From positions 28,017 through 92,016 of the forward strand of contig JAGXGA010000037.1 of NCBI GenBank assembly GCA_024636975.1: a DNA stretch of 64,000 nt, read 5' to 3'. The notes under the pieces were generated by a model. The model was not told the origin of the DNA. It worked only from the letters and a program-made list of their open reading frames with translations, and made no database searches. Made by a program: the position numbers and the translations under genes. Shown in pieces: positions 52,773 to 61,400 of the stretch. The first letter of the stretch is position 1. Every line of letters starts with the position of its first letter. Source of the stretch: Mariniphaga sp. GTDB lineage: Bacteria > Bacteroidota > Bacteroidia > Bacteroidales > Prolixibacteraceae.

Positions 52773-53516
52773 ATGAAATTAGCACCTTTAATGGAAGAAT
52801 ATATCAAAAATAATACACATGATGACTGGGAAGTTGATTGTGATAGGTTTATAGGGTTTATTGACATTATGGGTTTTAAGGACATAGTTGCCCGTAGACC
52901 ACATCAAGAAATAAAGCACATGTTGTTGCAGATGAACCAAACTAGAAATATTCTACTTAATATTTTGGGAAAAAACTACAAAGAAGGTTCGAAGAATCAA
53001 GATACAAGAGTAAAATCTATTTCCTTTTCTGATTCTATTTTATTTATAACGAAGTCTGATTCACCAAAAGACTTATTTAATCTTTCGGTTACATTGAGAA
53101 TTTGCCAAGAAGCAACTATTCAAAGTGGATTACCAACAAAAGGAGCGATTTCTCATGGTATATTGACCGCTGATTTTGAACGATCGATATTCGTCGGTCA
53201 ACCTCTTATTGATGCTTATCTTTTGCAAGATCAATTATACTATTATGGGATTATTGTTGACAATAATGCCGAAAGTAAGTTAAAGAAAATTATTCAAAAT
53301 GGGAACAATGATTTTCCGAACAATCTTTTCGTAAAACTTTCAACTCCGTTAAAGTTCGGGAAAGTGACTCATTTTAATTTAAAATTGAAGAACCTACAAG
53401 ACGAGCATTTAGATTATTTATATAATAGTGTATCAGGACAAGTAAGAAAGTATGTAGATAATACAATCGAGATTTATAATTTAATGAAATTTAATGAGAT
53501 TGAAAAAGAAGTTTAG
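52773..53516 (+). CDS. class III nucleotide-cyclase-like protein
   Basis: 247 residues. The sequence FIGFIDIMGFKDIV (Asp31) and ISFSDSILFI (Asp87) match the two metal-binding strands of class III adenylate/guanylate cyclases. GLPTKGAISHG and FVGQPLIDAYLLQDQ match the later core. No HAMP, receiver or membrane segment is present. Stand-alone cyclases of this type are the signal makers in Pycsar anti-phage systems. The next gene is not a known Pycsar effector, so the assignment is to fold and not to system. It is the first gene after the attI-like leader. Confidence 0.6.
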   Translation: MKLAPLMEEYIKNNTHDDWEVDCDRFIGFIDIMGFKDIVARRPHQEIKHMLLQMNQTRNILLNILGKNYKEGSKNQDTRVKSISFSDSILFITKSDSPKDLFNLSVTLRICQEATIQSGLPTKGAISHGILTADFERSIFVGQPLIDAYLLQDQLYYYGIIVDNNAESKLKKIIQNGNNDFPNNLFVKLSTPLKFGKVTHFNLKLKNLQDEHLDYLYNSVSGQVRKYVDNTIEIYNLMKFNEIEKEV

Positions 53517-53572
53517 TGTTCTGTTTATATGACACTTAGACCCAATTAAAAAACCAATTAAAATTTTATAAT

Positions 53573-54037
53573 ATGAGCAGACCTGAAATTCCCAATTTAA
53601 GGACTTGGCCGCGTAATCTAAGTACATTACAAGGTGGTGGATTATCAACATTACAAGGAGGTGGAATGTCCACCTTACAATATGGAGGAGCTTCGACTTT
53701 ACAATATGGAGGATTGTCGACACTCCAATACGGTGGAATGTCAACGTTGCAATATGGCGGACTTTCAACTTTACAATATGGTGGTCTTTCAACTTTACAA
53801 TACGGAGGACTATCTACATTGCAATATGGCGGATTATCTACATTGCAATATGGTGGACTTTCAACATTGCAAGGAGGTGGAATGTCTATTTCTTCAACAA
53901 ATGTCTACAGAAGCAATATCCCACCTTGGCCATATTTCGTTAGAGAGTTAGAAGCAAGAAATTATCTTTGGGCATCTGAAATGATTAGACAGTATTTACC
54001 GGAGTTTTTATGGCCAGAGAACTTTTTTAATCGATAG
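53573..54037 (+). CDS. octapeptide-repeat protein, (L/M/A)STLQ(Y/G)GG x 11
   Basis: 154 residues. Residues 1-15 are a short head. Residues 16-103 are eleven octapeptides of the form LSTLQYGG or LSTLQGGG. Residues 104-154 are a folded-looking tail (SNIPPWPYFVRELEARNYL, ending FLWPENFFNR). Synonymous codons differ between repeats, so the peptide is under selection and is not a recent DNA expansion. A Gly at two of eight positions and alternating Ser/Thr/Leu/Gln suggest a beta-solenoid or self-assembling rod. It is 56 bases downstream of the cyclase-like gene, a likely partner. Function unknown. Confidence 0.7.
   Translation: MSRPEIPNLRTWPRNLSTLQGGGLSTLQGGGMSTLQYGGASTLQYGGLSTLQYGGMSTLQYGGLSTLQYGGLSTLQYGGLSTLQYGGLSTLQYGGLSTLQGGGMSISSTNVYRSNIPPWPYFVRELEARNYLWASEMIRQYLPEFLWPENFFNR
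53618..53881 (+). repeat. 24-bp coding tandem repeat, 11 units
   Basis: Eleven imperfect 24-bp units encode the octapeptides of the preceding entry. The codons for Ser, Leu, Gly and Gln vary from unit to unit (TCAACATTGCAATAT, TCGACACTCCAATAC). The unit length and lack of unique spacers exclude a CRISPR array. Confidence 0.9.
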
Positions 54038-54110
54038 CAAAATTATTACGAATAAGTGGAAGAACAAAACGACTAAAATTGAATTAAAAAATCTGCCCAT
54101 ATAAAAGGGT

Positions 54111-54221
54111 TAGCTAATGTGGGTTGACATCGCGAACTCGGAGCTTTTTCGCCCGCACGGTTGTTTTCGTCGGGGGACCAAAACGTAGCCCGCACTTTCT
54201 CACTAGCCACATCCCCAACCG
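54111..54221 (+). repeat. attC-like element (family C), copy 2
   Basis: The block CGAACTCGGAGCTTTTTCGC, CGGTTGTTTTCGTCGGGGGA and AAAACGTAGCC matches 19021-19090. The right end is GTTGGGCAAC at 54221-54230, a perfect GTTRRRY core. The DNA from 54222 to 54512 before the next gene has a short open stretch (HAKKIKEHLKDAEITIRNLY) and AT-rich sequence with a CCCACATTTAGCACATTTGC motif that looks like another arm. No intact gene is seen there. Confidence 0.6.
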
Positions 54222-54512
54222 TTGGGCAACATGCAAAAAAGATAAAAGAACATTTGAAAGATGCTGAAATAACAATAAGGAACTTATATAACAACATGAC
54301 AGACAAACTGACTGGACTGTGCTTTAATACTCATTCGGCAAAGGATGATAAAAGAACAATTTCCCTCGCTTCGCATTTTTTAAAGTTTCTCTGCCAACCC
54401 ACATTTAGCACATTTGCAAAGCCTCACAAGCCAACTCACAACCCAAGCTTTATAAATGAGCCAAAATTTGCCCACGCCTTAAACAGGATAATAACATTTA
54501 AAGAATATAATT

Positions 54513-55781
54513 ATGAACGCTAATTTCTTGCAGTCAACTTTGAAATCCGGCCTATTTGATATTGGAGATAGTGACGAAAGATTAAAATGGCTTCAGCAAT
54601 CAGTAGCTGATTTAGTTAAGTATCTAAAGAAGAATTATTCTCTTATACCAAAGTATTCATTGGTAGCATTAGACCCAAATATTTCGGACAAGGAAACATT
54701 ACTAAGTGATGTTGAAGAGATTGTGACTAAATATTGGAAGGCACTTAGAGGCAAGTATCCTGATATGCCCAGAAATATTCACAGAGGAGTTATTCTAAAT
54801 GCTTTGATACAATTGGGAAGTGAAGATCCTATTGCCGCGAGAATTATCTACTTGACATCCTCAAATTTCTATCCTTATGCACAACTTGGTAAGGAAAAAG
54901 AAATTGTACAAACTCTCTTATCGGAATTGGGAGAAGTAGCTGAAAACCATGCTATTGAAGAATGGTCATTAATTGAAGAAGAACCTAGACTGAAACTGGG
55001 AACGTTAAAGATAAATGACTTAAATTTTGGCAGTGCTAAAATTGATAAAGAAACTCTTAATGCTGGAATGCTTAAAGCAATTCAGAATGGGGGACCTAAT
55101 GGATATGGTTCAAATAATGGAGGAAACTCTTCTTGGGGTCCACACTTTGCAACCACTTCAAGTAATGTAATCGCAAGTTCCTTTGATTCGGCATTATCCG
55201 AATTAAATAAATCATTAGCACCAGCCACCCTTGAAGATCCGATAAATAAATTTTTCACTTCATTTAAGAAGTCCTTAGATGAGAACTTAAAATCCTCATT
55301 TGCTTCAATTGTAGCGGTTGAACGTAGAAGCAAGTTGCTTTGGTGGAAAGAAACCCTTTATTCTCCATCACTCAAGAAAAGCTACAGAGAAGTTTCACGA
55401 CCTATTCTTCCAATAGTAATGGGAAACGACCTAAATGAGCAGGTTGCTAAAATAACTCCAATAAGTGTAGACTATCTTTTGAGGGATACCTTATTGATGT
55501 TGAATGAAAAGAAAAGTGAAAAATTAAAGTTCAAAGACTTCTTTACTGCTTTATCAAAAGATTCTTCCAAATCTGAAATAACAGAACTTTTGCCAGAATT
55601 AAATGAATTAGAAGGAAGAATTTGTTTGACTGACTTTATCGTTCTTTTCCTTCATGGTAAGGTTACGCTCAAAAAGTTATCTGCAAGAACAGGTATTAAG
55701 GAAGAGGATGAGATTTCTATCGAGGAGTTATCTGTTGCAATTTTCCATGATTTACTCACTAAAAGGCTAATCTCAAAGTAA
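54513..55781 (+). CDS. GTPase-associated system helical protein (GASH-like)
   Basis: 422 residues, mostly helical and soluble. A glycine-rich linker (NGGPNGYGSNNGGNSSWGP) at about 190-208 separates an N-terminal helical domain from a C-terminal one. No enzyme motif. Size, composition and position as first gene before two P-loop GTPases fit the GTPase-associated system helical protein described by comparative genomics of bacterial conflict systems (Aravind group). Family assignment is from memory and position. Only one base separates it from the next gene, so it is part of the operon running to at least 60701. Confidence 0.6.
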   Translation: MNANFLQSTLKSGLFDIGDSDERLKWLQQSVADLVKYLKKNYSLIPKYSLVALDPNISDKETLLSDVEEIVTKYWKALRGKYPDMPRNIHRGVILNALIQLGSEDPIAARIIYLTSSNFYPYAQLGKEKEIVQTLLSELGEVAENHAIEEWSLIEEEPRLKLGTLKINDLNFGSAKIDKETLNAGMLKAIQNGGPNGYGSNNGGNSSWGPHFATTSSNVIASSFDSALSELNKSLAPATLEDPINKFFTSFKKSLDENLKSSFASIVAVERRSKLLWWKETLYSPSLKKSYREVSRPILPIVMGNDLNEQVAKITPISVDYLLRDTLLMLNEKKSEKLKFKDFFTALSKDSSKSEITELLPELNELEGRICLTDFIVLFLHGKVTLKKLSARTGIKEEDEISIEELSVAIFHDLLTKRLISK

Positions 55782-55782
55782 T

Positions 55783-56754
55783 ATGGCTGGAAATTGCTCA
55801 CAACCATCATGTTTTCCCGAAGACACTGGATGCAACGTTGAAGGATGTTCAACTCTTTCTGACTGCAAATTCTATGGTAAAAAGGAATCTGTTAAAAAGG
55901 AAGACAAGCAAGCCACAGATGATGAAGGCCATAGAATTTCGTGGACAGGAAATACAATGGGACTCTATGACCTTAATTTCTTAACAGCGTCTAGGAAACC
56001 AATATTTATAGGGGTTACAGGAGTTGCAAGTGCAGGAAAAACGACATTTTTAGCTACACTTTACTGTCTTATTAGACAAGGCGCTAAAATAGGGGAATAT
56101 AGTTTTGCAGGTTCTATTACACTTAACGGATGGGAAGATATTGCTTGGTATCTCAGTTGGAAAAGTAATGCTGAAATTCAGTTCCCAACCCATACCACCA
56201 ATAACTCGGGAAGAGTTCCAGGATTACTACATCTAGTTTTAAAAAATAGGGCAGGTAAGAATATCGACCTAGTTTTCACCGATGCACCAGGTGAATGGTT
56301 TGATCACTGGAGCAATAATGTCAATAGCGAAAATGCGATTGGTGCTCAGTGGATATATGAAAATTGCGATGGTTTTTTACTTTTTGCAGACAGTGATATG
56401 CTTTCTGGCAGTCAAAGAGGGAATGCTAAACGACAGCTTAAACAAGTTGCGGATCGGCTAATTGAAAACATCAATGATCGACCAATTGGTCTAATATGGT
56501 CTAAATCAGATTTAAAGTTAACCCATCAGACTAAAGAACAAGTTGTTACACATATTGAAGCTTCTCCATTTAAGCACTTTAATCAATTTGAAACTAGTGT
56601 TCAAGAAGGCGCTAGGGGAAAATTTCATAAGGCTATTTTGGAATCAGTTAACTGGATTATTGAGGTGTTGAACCAAAACTGCAATACTCTTCCAATGATT
56701 TCAGTAGCTAAACCCGAGGATATGTTTCTTTCAAAACGCTCTATCAATGAATGA
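55783..56754 (+). CDS. P-loop GTPase with Cys-rich N-terminus (double-GTPase 2-like)
   Basis: 323 residues. Five cysteines in the first 28 residues (C5, C10, C17, C22, C28) suggest a zinc-binding head. The GTPase core starts at about 77: P-loop GVASAGKTTFL, DxxG-type switch TDAPGEWFDHW at about 166, and base-recognition IWSKSDL at about 240 (SKSD for NKxD). This matches one of the paired GTPases of GTPase-associated conflict systems. It probably senses or gates the effector with GTP hydrolysis. It overlaps the next GTPase gene by 8 bases. The call as double-GTPase 2 is from memory of the family. Confidence 0.75.
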   Translation: MAGNCSQPSCFPEDTGCNVEGCSTLSDCKFYGKKESVKKEDKQATDDEGHRISWTGNTMGLYDLNFLTASRKPIFIGVTGVASAGKTTFLATLYCLIRQGAKIGEYSFAGSITLNGWEDIAWYLSWKSNAEIQFPTHTTNNSGRVPGLLHLVLKNRAGKNIDLVFTDAPGEWFDHWSNNVNSENAIGAQWIYENCDGFLLFADSDMLSGSQRGNAKRQLKQVADRLIENINDRPIGLIWSKSDLKLTHQTKEQVVTHIEASPFKHFNQFETSVQEGARGKFHKAILESVNWIIEVLNQNCNTLPMISVAKPEDMFLSKRSINE

Positions 56755-57604
56755 TATGGAAAAACATAATATATTGATAATTGGAGGTCCTAATACAGGA
56801 AAAACACATTTTGGTATTCAATTATACGAACGTATAAACAGTCGTCAGTTCGAATTTAAAATCGACACTAAAAACCGCCCCTCTGATTTGTCAATTTTTG
56901 AGGACGGATTAAAAAACATATATAATGGTAAAAGGGCCGCACATACAGAAACAGGAGCTAACCGAAGTATTGAACTGATAATCACGGATGAAAAGAACTC
57001 TGAGGTTAAATTCGCTTTTCCAGACTATGCAGGTGAACAAATCACCTCAATTGTAGATAATAGAATGGTCAATGATTTATGGCAAGACTACATTGAAAAT
57101 AGTACATCATGGGTATTGTTCATTCGACTAAATGAACTAACTCCGCTTGAGGATATCGTAAACAAAGGAATTCCAAGTGCCGAAGAAATTCAAAAAAGGA
57201 ATAGTCAACCGCCTCCCGTAAAGATATCAGAAGCGGCCTTCTATGTAGAATTACTTCAAACATTAGCTTATATAAAAGGACTTTCAACATTCTCTCCAAT
57301 TGGTCAACCTAACTTAACCGTGGTTTTATCTTGTTGGGATGAACTAGAACTTCCTGAAGATCAAACTCCTTCAGCTTTACTTCAAGAAAGGCTTCCAATG
57401 TTATTTGATTTCTTGAAGAATAATTGGCAAAATGAATCTCTTTCAATTATAGGCTTATCATCAACAGAGAAATCACTTACAGATGAACCTGACGATGAAT
57501 TCATTGATAAAGAACCTATCAGTTTCGGCTATTATATTGATAAAACGGGGTCGCTTCAGAGGGATTTAACTCTTTCAATTTGGGATTTTATAGGGCATGA
57601 ATAA
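56747..57604 (+). CDS. P-loop GTPase (double-GTPase 1-like)
   Basis: 285 residues with no extra N-terminal head. P-loop IIGGPNTGKTHFG at about 8-20, switch FAFPDYAGEQIT at about 89, and VVLSCWDELELP at about 194 in place of NKxD. It differs from the preceding GTPase throughout, so they are an old pair and not a recent duplication. The two probably form a heteromeric switch. It overlaps both neighbours by 8 bases (start at 56747, stop at 57604), a strong sign of coupled translation and fixed stoichiometry. Confidence 0.75.
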   Translation: MNDMEKHNILIIGGPNTGKTHFGIQLYERINSRQFEFKIDTKNRPSDLSIFEDGLKNIYNGKRAAHTETGANRSIELIITDEKNSEVKFAFPDYAGEQITSIVDNRMVNDLWQDYIENSTSWVLFIRLNELTPLEDIVNKGIPSAEEIQKRNSQPPPVKISEAAFYVELLQTLAYIKGLSTFSPIGQPNLTVVLSCWDELELPEDQTPSALLQERLPMLFDFLKNNWQNESLSIIGLSSTEKSLTDEPDDEFIDKEPISFGYYIDKTGSLQRDLTLSIWDFIGHE

Positions 57605-60600
57605 AATTATCATCCATCAGGCATTTTATGGTGAAGTTAATAGAGCTCATTCCAAAATTTATCAAACTGTTGATGATTCGGAGTTGACTTCATTCCTAAT
57701 CAAGTTCACGGACAGGCCAGGTTCACTAACACCCGGAGTTGTTCTCAAACCATATCTCTCAGGTTCAACTTTTAAGAATTATTACGTTTTCACCAAAACC
57801 TTTCCTGATTCACAAGCTAGTCGGTCCGGCATGGTTATAACACATGTTTTAATTGTGGAAATAGAATCACTTAAAGAGCTTGATGACTTACAGAGTATTT
57901 TAAATCTTTTGATTTCTGACGTACCACTTGAAAGAACTAATTTGGAGCCTATAGAGCTTTATGCTGAAAATTTTGATCAAACGCATGATGAGAGACAACC
58001 AATTTATATCCAAAAATCTCTTGCATCATTTATTAAAGGTGATTTACCTATTCTGTTCACAGGTGATTTAGTCTCTTTTGAGTTAATACTTCAGAAATTG
58101 TGGAATTCTCCAATCAATGGATTCAGAGAACAACTTAAGTATAGAGCTAGTTTTTCACCCAAAGACATAGAAGACTCTGATGATTTAACCATTGTTTACA
58201 TTCAAAGCGAATTATTGTCAAGGTGGAGTCATAGTAGCCCAATCAGTGGGGACGAGAAGGATTTAATTGAAATCACATCACATACAGAAGCCTTGTTTCT
58301 ATGTAATCAACAAGAAAATCCATTATATAATTTTCTTAAAACCATTGGTGCGAATCTTGATGATTTGAATACATATACACATGGGAATATATTATATGCG
58401 GACTATGTTGTTTTAGACAATCTAAATGATCCAGACCTTTTAAGGCGGGATTTAAGAATTCTTGCAAAACTTTCACCAAATAAGAAACTCGGTACTACCA
58501 TAAAAGAAAAGTTTCTTGAAAAGTATATTGAATTAATTCATAATGGTTTAGAGTCGAATGTAAAAGGACTAAGAAACATCTCATGGCATTCCTTTGATAA
58601 AGGGGAAGAAAACGGTAAAAACCTTGTAAATGCCATTATTGATACAGCAATTAGAGATGCACAGTTTAAGTATATTGAAATGCTTTCAGAAGTTTTCTCA
58701 ATCTCTGTAAATGAAACAAACAAAACTTGGTGGCATAAAACCATAGTTGATTCACTTAAGTTAAACATATCAAAGACGGACGAGATTATTCAGAAATCAA
58801 TATGGAATCTTTTACTCTTCTCAATAGACAGCTCCAAAACTATCTTATCAATTATACCCTCTCACCTAGACTCAGAGTCAATTCTTATTCAATATTTACC
58901 AAAAGAAGTACCACCTGAAATTGGAAAGAGCGTTTTGCTTGAGCTACAAAAAAGGAAATGGTATTTGTTACATGCGGAAATTTTATTAAAACTCTACAAA
59001 CCCATAGAAGCCATTAAAAAGCAATTGACTTTTGAGCATTCGTTAAGTTTTGATGAGTCAATCGGGGTAAATTTGATACTAAAAGAAATTCCAGATGATG
59101 AAATTTTGCCTATCACCTTAAAAACATGCAATAATAAATTGATCAAGGAATTAACAATCAGAGTAATTAATAATGAGTCTCTTTTAAAGTCACTTGATAT
59201 AAAAGTTTCCTGTTGGTTGAATTTATGGACCGCATTTCTCAAAGCTAATCAACCTTTTAGTTATGGAATAAAAGGCAAGGAGCAAACAATTGTTTTTAGT
59301 GTTTTTGATCTGGCAATACAAGGAAAACAAATTGATGACTTAGTTTTTGAAAAAATTGCCGAAACGACTTACTCAAACATTTCAGACTATGATAGTCGTA
59401 AGAAACTTTGGGGCTTTATTCCAGCTAGTTCTCAAGATCGATTTGTTGAAGTAACGGCAGACACAATAGTAAATAAGTTAGTAAAAGAAGAAATTGATAG
59501 TTCTTCAGTTGAACAAATATTAGCTGATTACATCACCTCAAACCCATACATGACGACATTTCTAAATAAAAACAGAAGTGACATAGAGCCTGTATTAAAG
59601 ATATTTGAAAGTTTCACTTCTCATTCAGATAGGTTTCTTAGTGATTATATCTCCTACTATCAATCACAAATCACTGAAAATCAATCAAAACGACTTGGTT
59701 CTCTTATACTATCAAGGAGTTATACCACCTCGGCAAGGACAGTGTATAACAAATCTCGTTACTATGGATCATTCATCTTAGCATATGAAGTTTGTAAATC
59801 TCTTGTAAAATTGAATTGGTTTGAAGCACTTTGGTTAAGTCCTTCGTTACAATCCAAATCACAATACTATCCAATGGAGCAACCGAAAAACATTCAAACA
59901 AATCCAATTGAGAACCTACCAACCGTTGTCATTTTAACAGCAATAAAAGAGGAATATCTGGCAGTTAGGGAACATTTGGTACAACCAGTAGATGCCACTC
60001 AAAAAAGTACAACCTATGAAGCAGGAGTATTTGAGCTTAATGAAAAATTAGTGGCTCGTGTTATAATTCGAGAGTGTGGTCCTAAGAACACGAATGCGGC
60101 ACAAGAAGCAGAACGAGCTATTCAATATTTTTCTCCTGATTTAATATTATTCGTTGGAATTGCTGGATCAAGAAAACCAAAGGATTTTTCCATTGGAGAC
60201 GTTATTTACCCTACAATGATTTATTCCTACGAAGGAGGGAAGTCAGAAAAAAAGTCATTTAGCTCAAGACCAGATATGGGGGGGACAACATTTCACTTGG
60301 ATGAAATCGCCAAGAGGGAGAGATTGAAAGAAGACTGGAAACAATTGATTAAAAACGTCCAGAAAAAAAATGTGAAAGCCGACATGGGAGTTATTGCTTC
60401 AGGAGAAAAATTGGTTGAACATTATGAATCCGGAATAGGCAAAATACTATCAAAACATTTTAATGATACTTCAGCGGTGGAGATGGAAGGTTTTGGTTTT
60501 GCAAAAGCTGCATCTAAGCAAGGGAAAGAGTATAGCAAGATGATGGTTGGAGTAGTTAGAGGGATTTCTGATATAATTGGGCAGCCAGAGGAAGAAGAAA

Positions 60601-60701
60601 AAATCGGAGCGAAAGACCGAAGACCAGACAATGCTAGACAACTTGCCTCAGATTCAGCTGCTGCATTTGCATTCTGGTTGATATTTAAAGCGTTTCCATA
60701 A
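57597..60701 (+). CDS. GAP1-type protein fused to nucleoside phosphorylase/nucleosidase effector
   Basis: 1034 residues. The N-terminal ~150 match the GAP1-N1 type: QAFYGEVNRAHSKIYQTVDD, KFTDRPGS and RSGMVITHVLIVE. A long helical middle (150-770) is scaffold-like. Residues 775-1034 are a PNP/MTA-SAH nucleosidase domain: VVILTAIKEEYLAV (catalytic Glu region), LILFVGIAGSRKPKDFSIGD, SAVEMEGFGFA at about 960 and GVVRGISDI at about 987 with catalytic Asp. All key positions look intact. In conflict systems such domains are thought to destroy nucleosides or nucleotides when triggered. The substrate is unknown. Confidence 0.75.
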   Translation: MNKIIIHQAFYGEVNRAHSKIYQTVDDSELTSFLIKFTDRPGSLTPGVVLKPYLSGSTFKNYYVFTKTFPDSQASRSGMVITHVLIVEIESLKELDDLQSILNLLISDVPLERTNLEPIELYAENFDQTHDERQPIYIQKSLASFIKGDLPILFTGDLVSFELILQKLWNSPINGFREQLKYRASFSPKDIEDSDDLTIVYIQSELLSRWSHSSPISGDEKDLIEITSHTEALFLCNQQENPLYNFLKTIGANLDDLNTYTHGNILYADYVVLDNLNDPDLLRRDLRILAKLSPNKKLGTTIKEKFLEKYIELIHNGLESNVKGLRNISWHSFDKGEENGKNLVNAIIDTAIRDAQFKYIEMLSEVFSISVNETNKTWWHKTIVDSLKLNISKTDEIIQKSIWNLLLFSIDSSKTILSIIPSHLDSESILIQYLPKEVPPEIGKSVLLELQKRKWYLLHAEILLKLYKPIEAIKKQLTFEHSLSFDESIGVNLILKEIPDDEILPITLKTCNNKLIKELTIRVINNESLLKSLDIKVSCWLNLWTAFLKANQPFSYGIKGKEQTIVFSVFDLAIQGKQIDDLVFEKIAETTYSNISDYDSRKKLWGFIPASSQDRFVEVTADTIVNKLVKEEIDSSSVEQILADYITSNPYMTTFLNKNRSDIEPVLKIFESFTSHSDRFLSDYISYYQSQITENQSKRLGSLILSRSYTTSARTVYNKSRYYGSFILAYEVCKSLVKLNWFEALWLSPSLQSKSQYYPMEQPKNIQTNPIENLPTVVILTAIKEEYLAVREHLVQPVDATQKSTTYEAGVFELNEKLVARVIIRECGPKNTNAAQEAERAIQYFSPDLILFVGIAGSRKPKDFSIGDVIYPTMIYSYEGGKSEKKSFSSRPDMGGTTFHLDEIAKRERLKEDWKQLIKNVQKKNVKADMGVIASGEKLVEHYESGIGKILSKHFNDTSAVEMEGFGFAKAASKQGKEYSKMMVGVVRGISDIIGQPEEEEKIGAKDRRPDNARQLASDSAAAFAFWLIFKAFP

Positions 60702-60719
60702 AGATATTTTCAGATTATT

Positions 60720-61400
60720 ATGGCAAGAATTAGTTCAAGTACTCTTTTCAATTTTACTGATAGCATTGACTATCTTATCAATAATCTCAAGGATGGATTT
60801 TATTGCCATAATACATATGAAAAGCTCCCGTTGAGAAACAATGGGTATCGCGTACCCATGGCATGCTTCTGCGACATTCCCTTGAGTTTAATTAAAGAAC
60901 ATTTTGATTGGTACGGTCGCTATGGCATTGGGATTAAAAGGACGTATGCCAGACAGCAGGGTGTAAAACCTGTCTGGTATGTAACAAGTGAAAGCAATTT
61001 GGTTCGCAATCTTGTCAAACAAGATGTGCTTTCAGAGTACGAAAGAAAACACTTGCTCCCATACTTAAAACAATTCATCGGGAATCAGTCATATAAAGAT
61101 GGAAAAAGGAAGAGAAAGAAATTTTATGATGAAAGAGAATGGCGATACATTCCAGACAACAGTTTAGTTGAGGTATTCTTTGGGCTTAAAGCACAAAAAG
61201 AAAAGACAAGTGCTAAGCTGAACGGGGAGAGAATGTATCTTGATTTGAATCAAGTTGAATATATAATTATTGAAAAAGAATCGGACTTTGATAGAATGAT
61301 TGATGAATTAAAAAAGATTGCCAAGGGAGAGCAGAAATTGAAATTTGAAAATCTCATTGCTAAAATTATGACGGCAAAACAGATTGAAAGAGATTTTTAG
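60720..61400 (+). CDS. AbiGi-like abortive infection protein
   Basis: 226 residues. VPMACFCDIPLSLIKEHFDW, YGRYGIGIKR, GVKPVWYVTSESN, and FYDEREWRYIPD are the conserved blocks of the AbiGi family (phage-resistance antitoxin in AbiG). No AbiGii toxin gene is adjacent. It starts 18 bases after the GAP1-nucleosidase gene in the same direction, so it may be the system's fifth component, for example a control protein for the nucleosidase. The family call is moderately sure; the functional link is inferred from position. Confidence 0.65.
   Translation: MARISSSTLFNFTDSIDYLINNLKDGFYCHNTYEKLPLRNNGYRVPMACFCDIPLSLIKEHFDWYGRYGIGIKRTYARQQGVKPVWYVTSESNLVRNLVKQDVLSEYERKHLLPYLKQFIGNQSYKDGKRKRKKFYDEREWRYIPDNSLVEVFFGLKAQKEKTSAKLNGERMYLDLNQVEYIIIEKESDFDRMIDELKKIAKGEQKLKFENLIAKIMTAKQIERDF

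Noticed and set aside
53618..53881. Regular 24-bp repeats that could be taken for a CRISPR array
   Set aside because: Units are directly abutting, encode an octapeptide in frame, and have no unique spacers.
52773..54037. A complete Pycsar system
   Set aside because: The cyclase-like gene fits, but no TIR, TM or cyclic-nucleotide-binding effector is adjacent; only the fold is claimed.
54161..54523. A 120-codon open frame ahead of the GTPase operon
   Set aside because: It reads through a repeated recombination-element arm and overlaps the next gene start; the composition is not protein-like.
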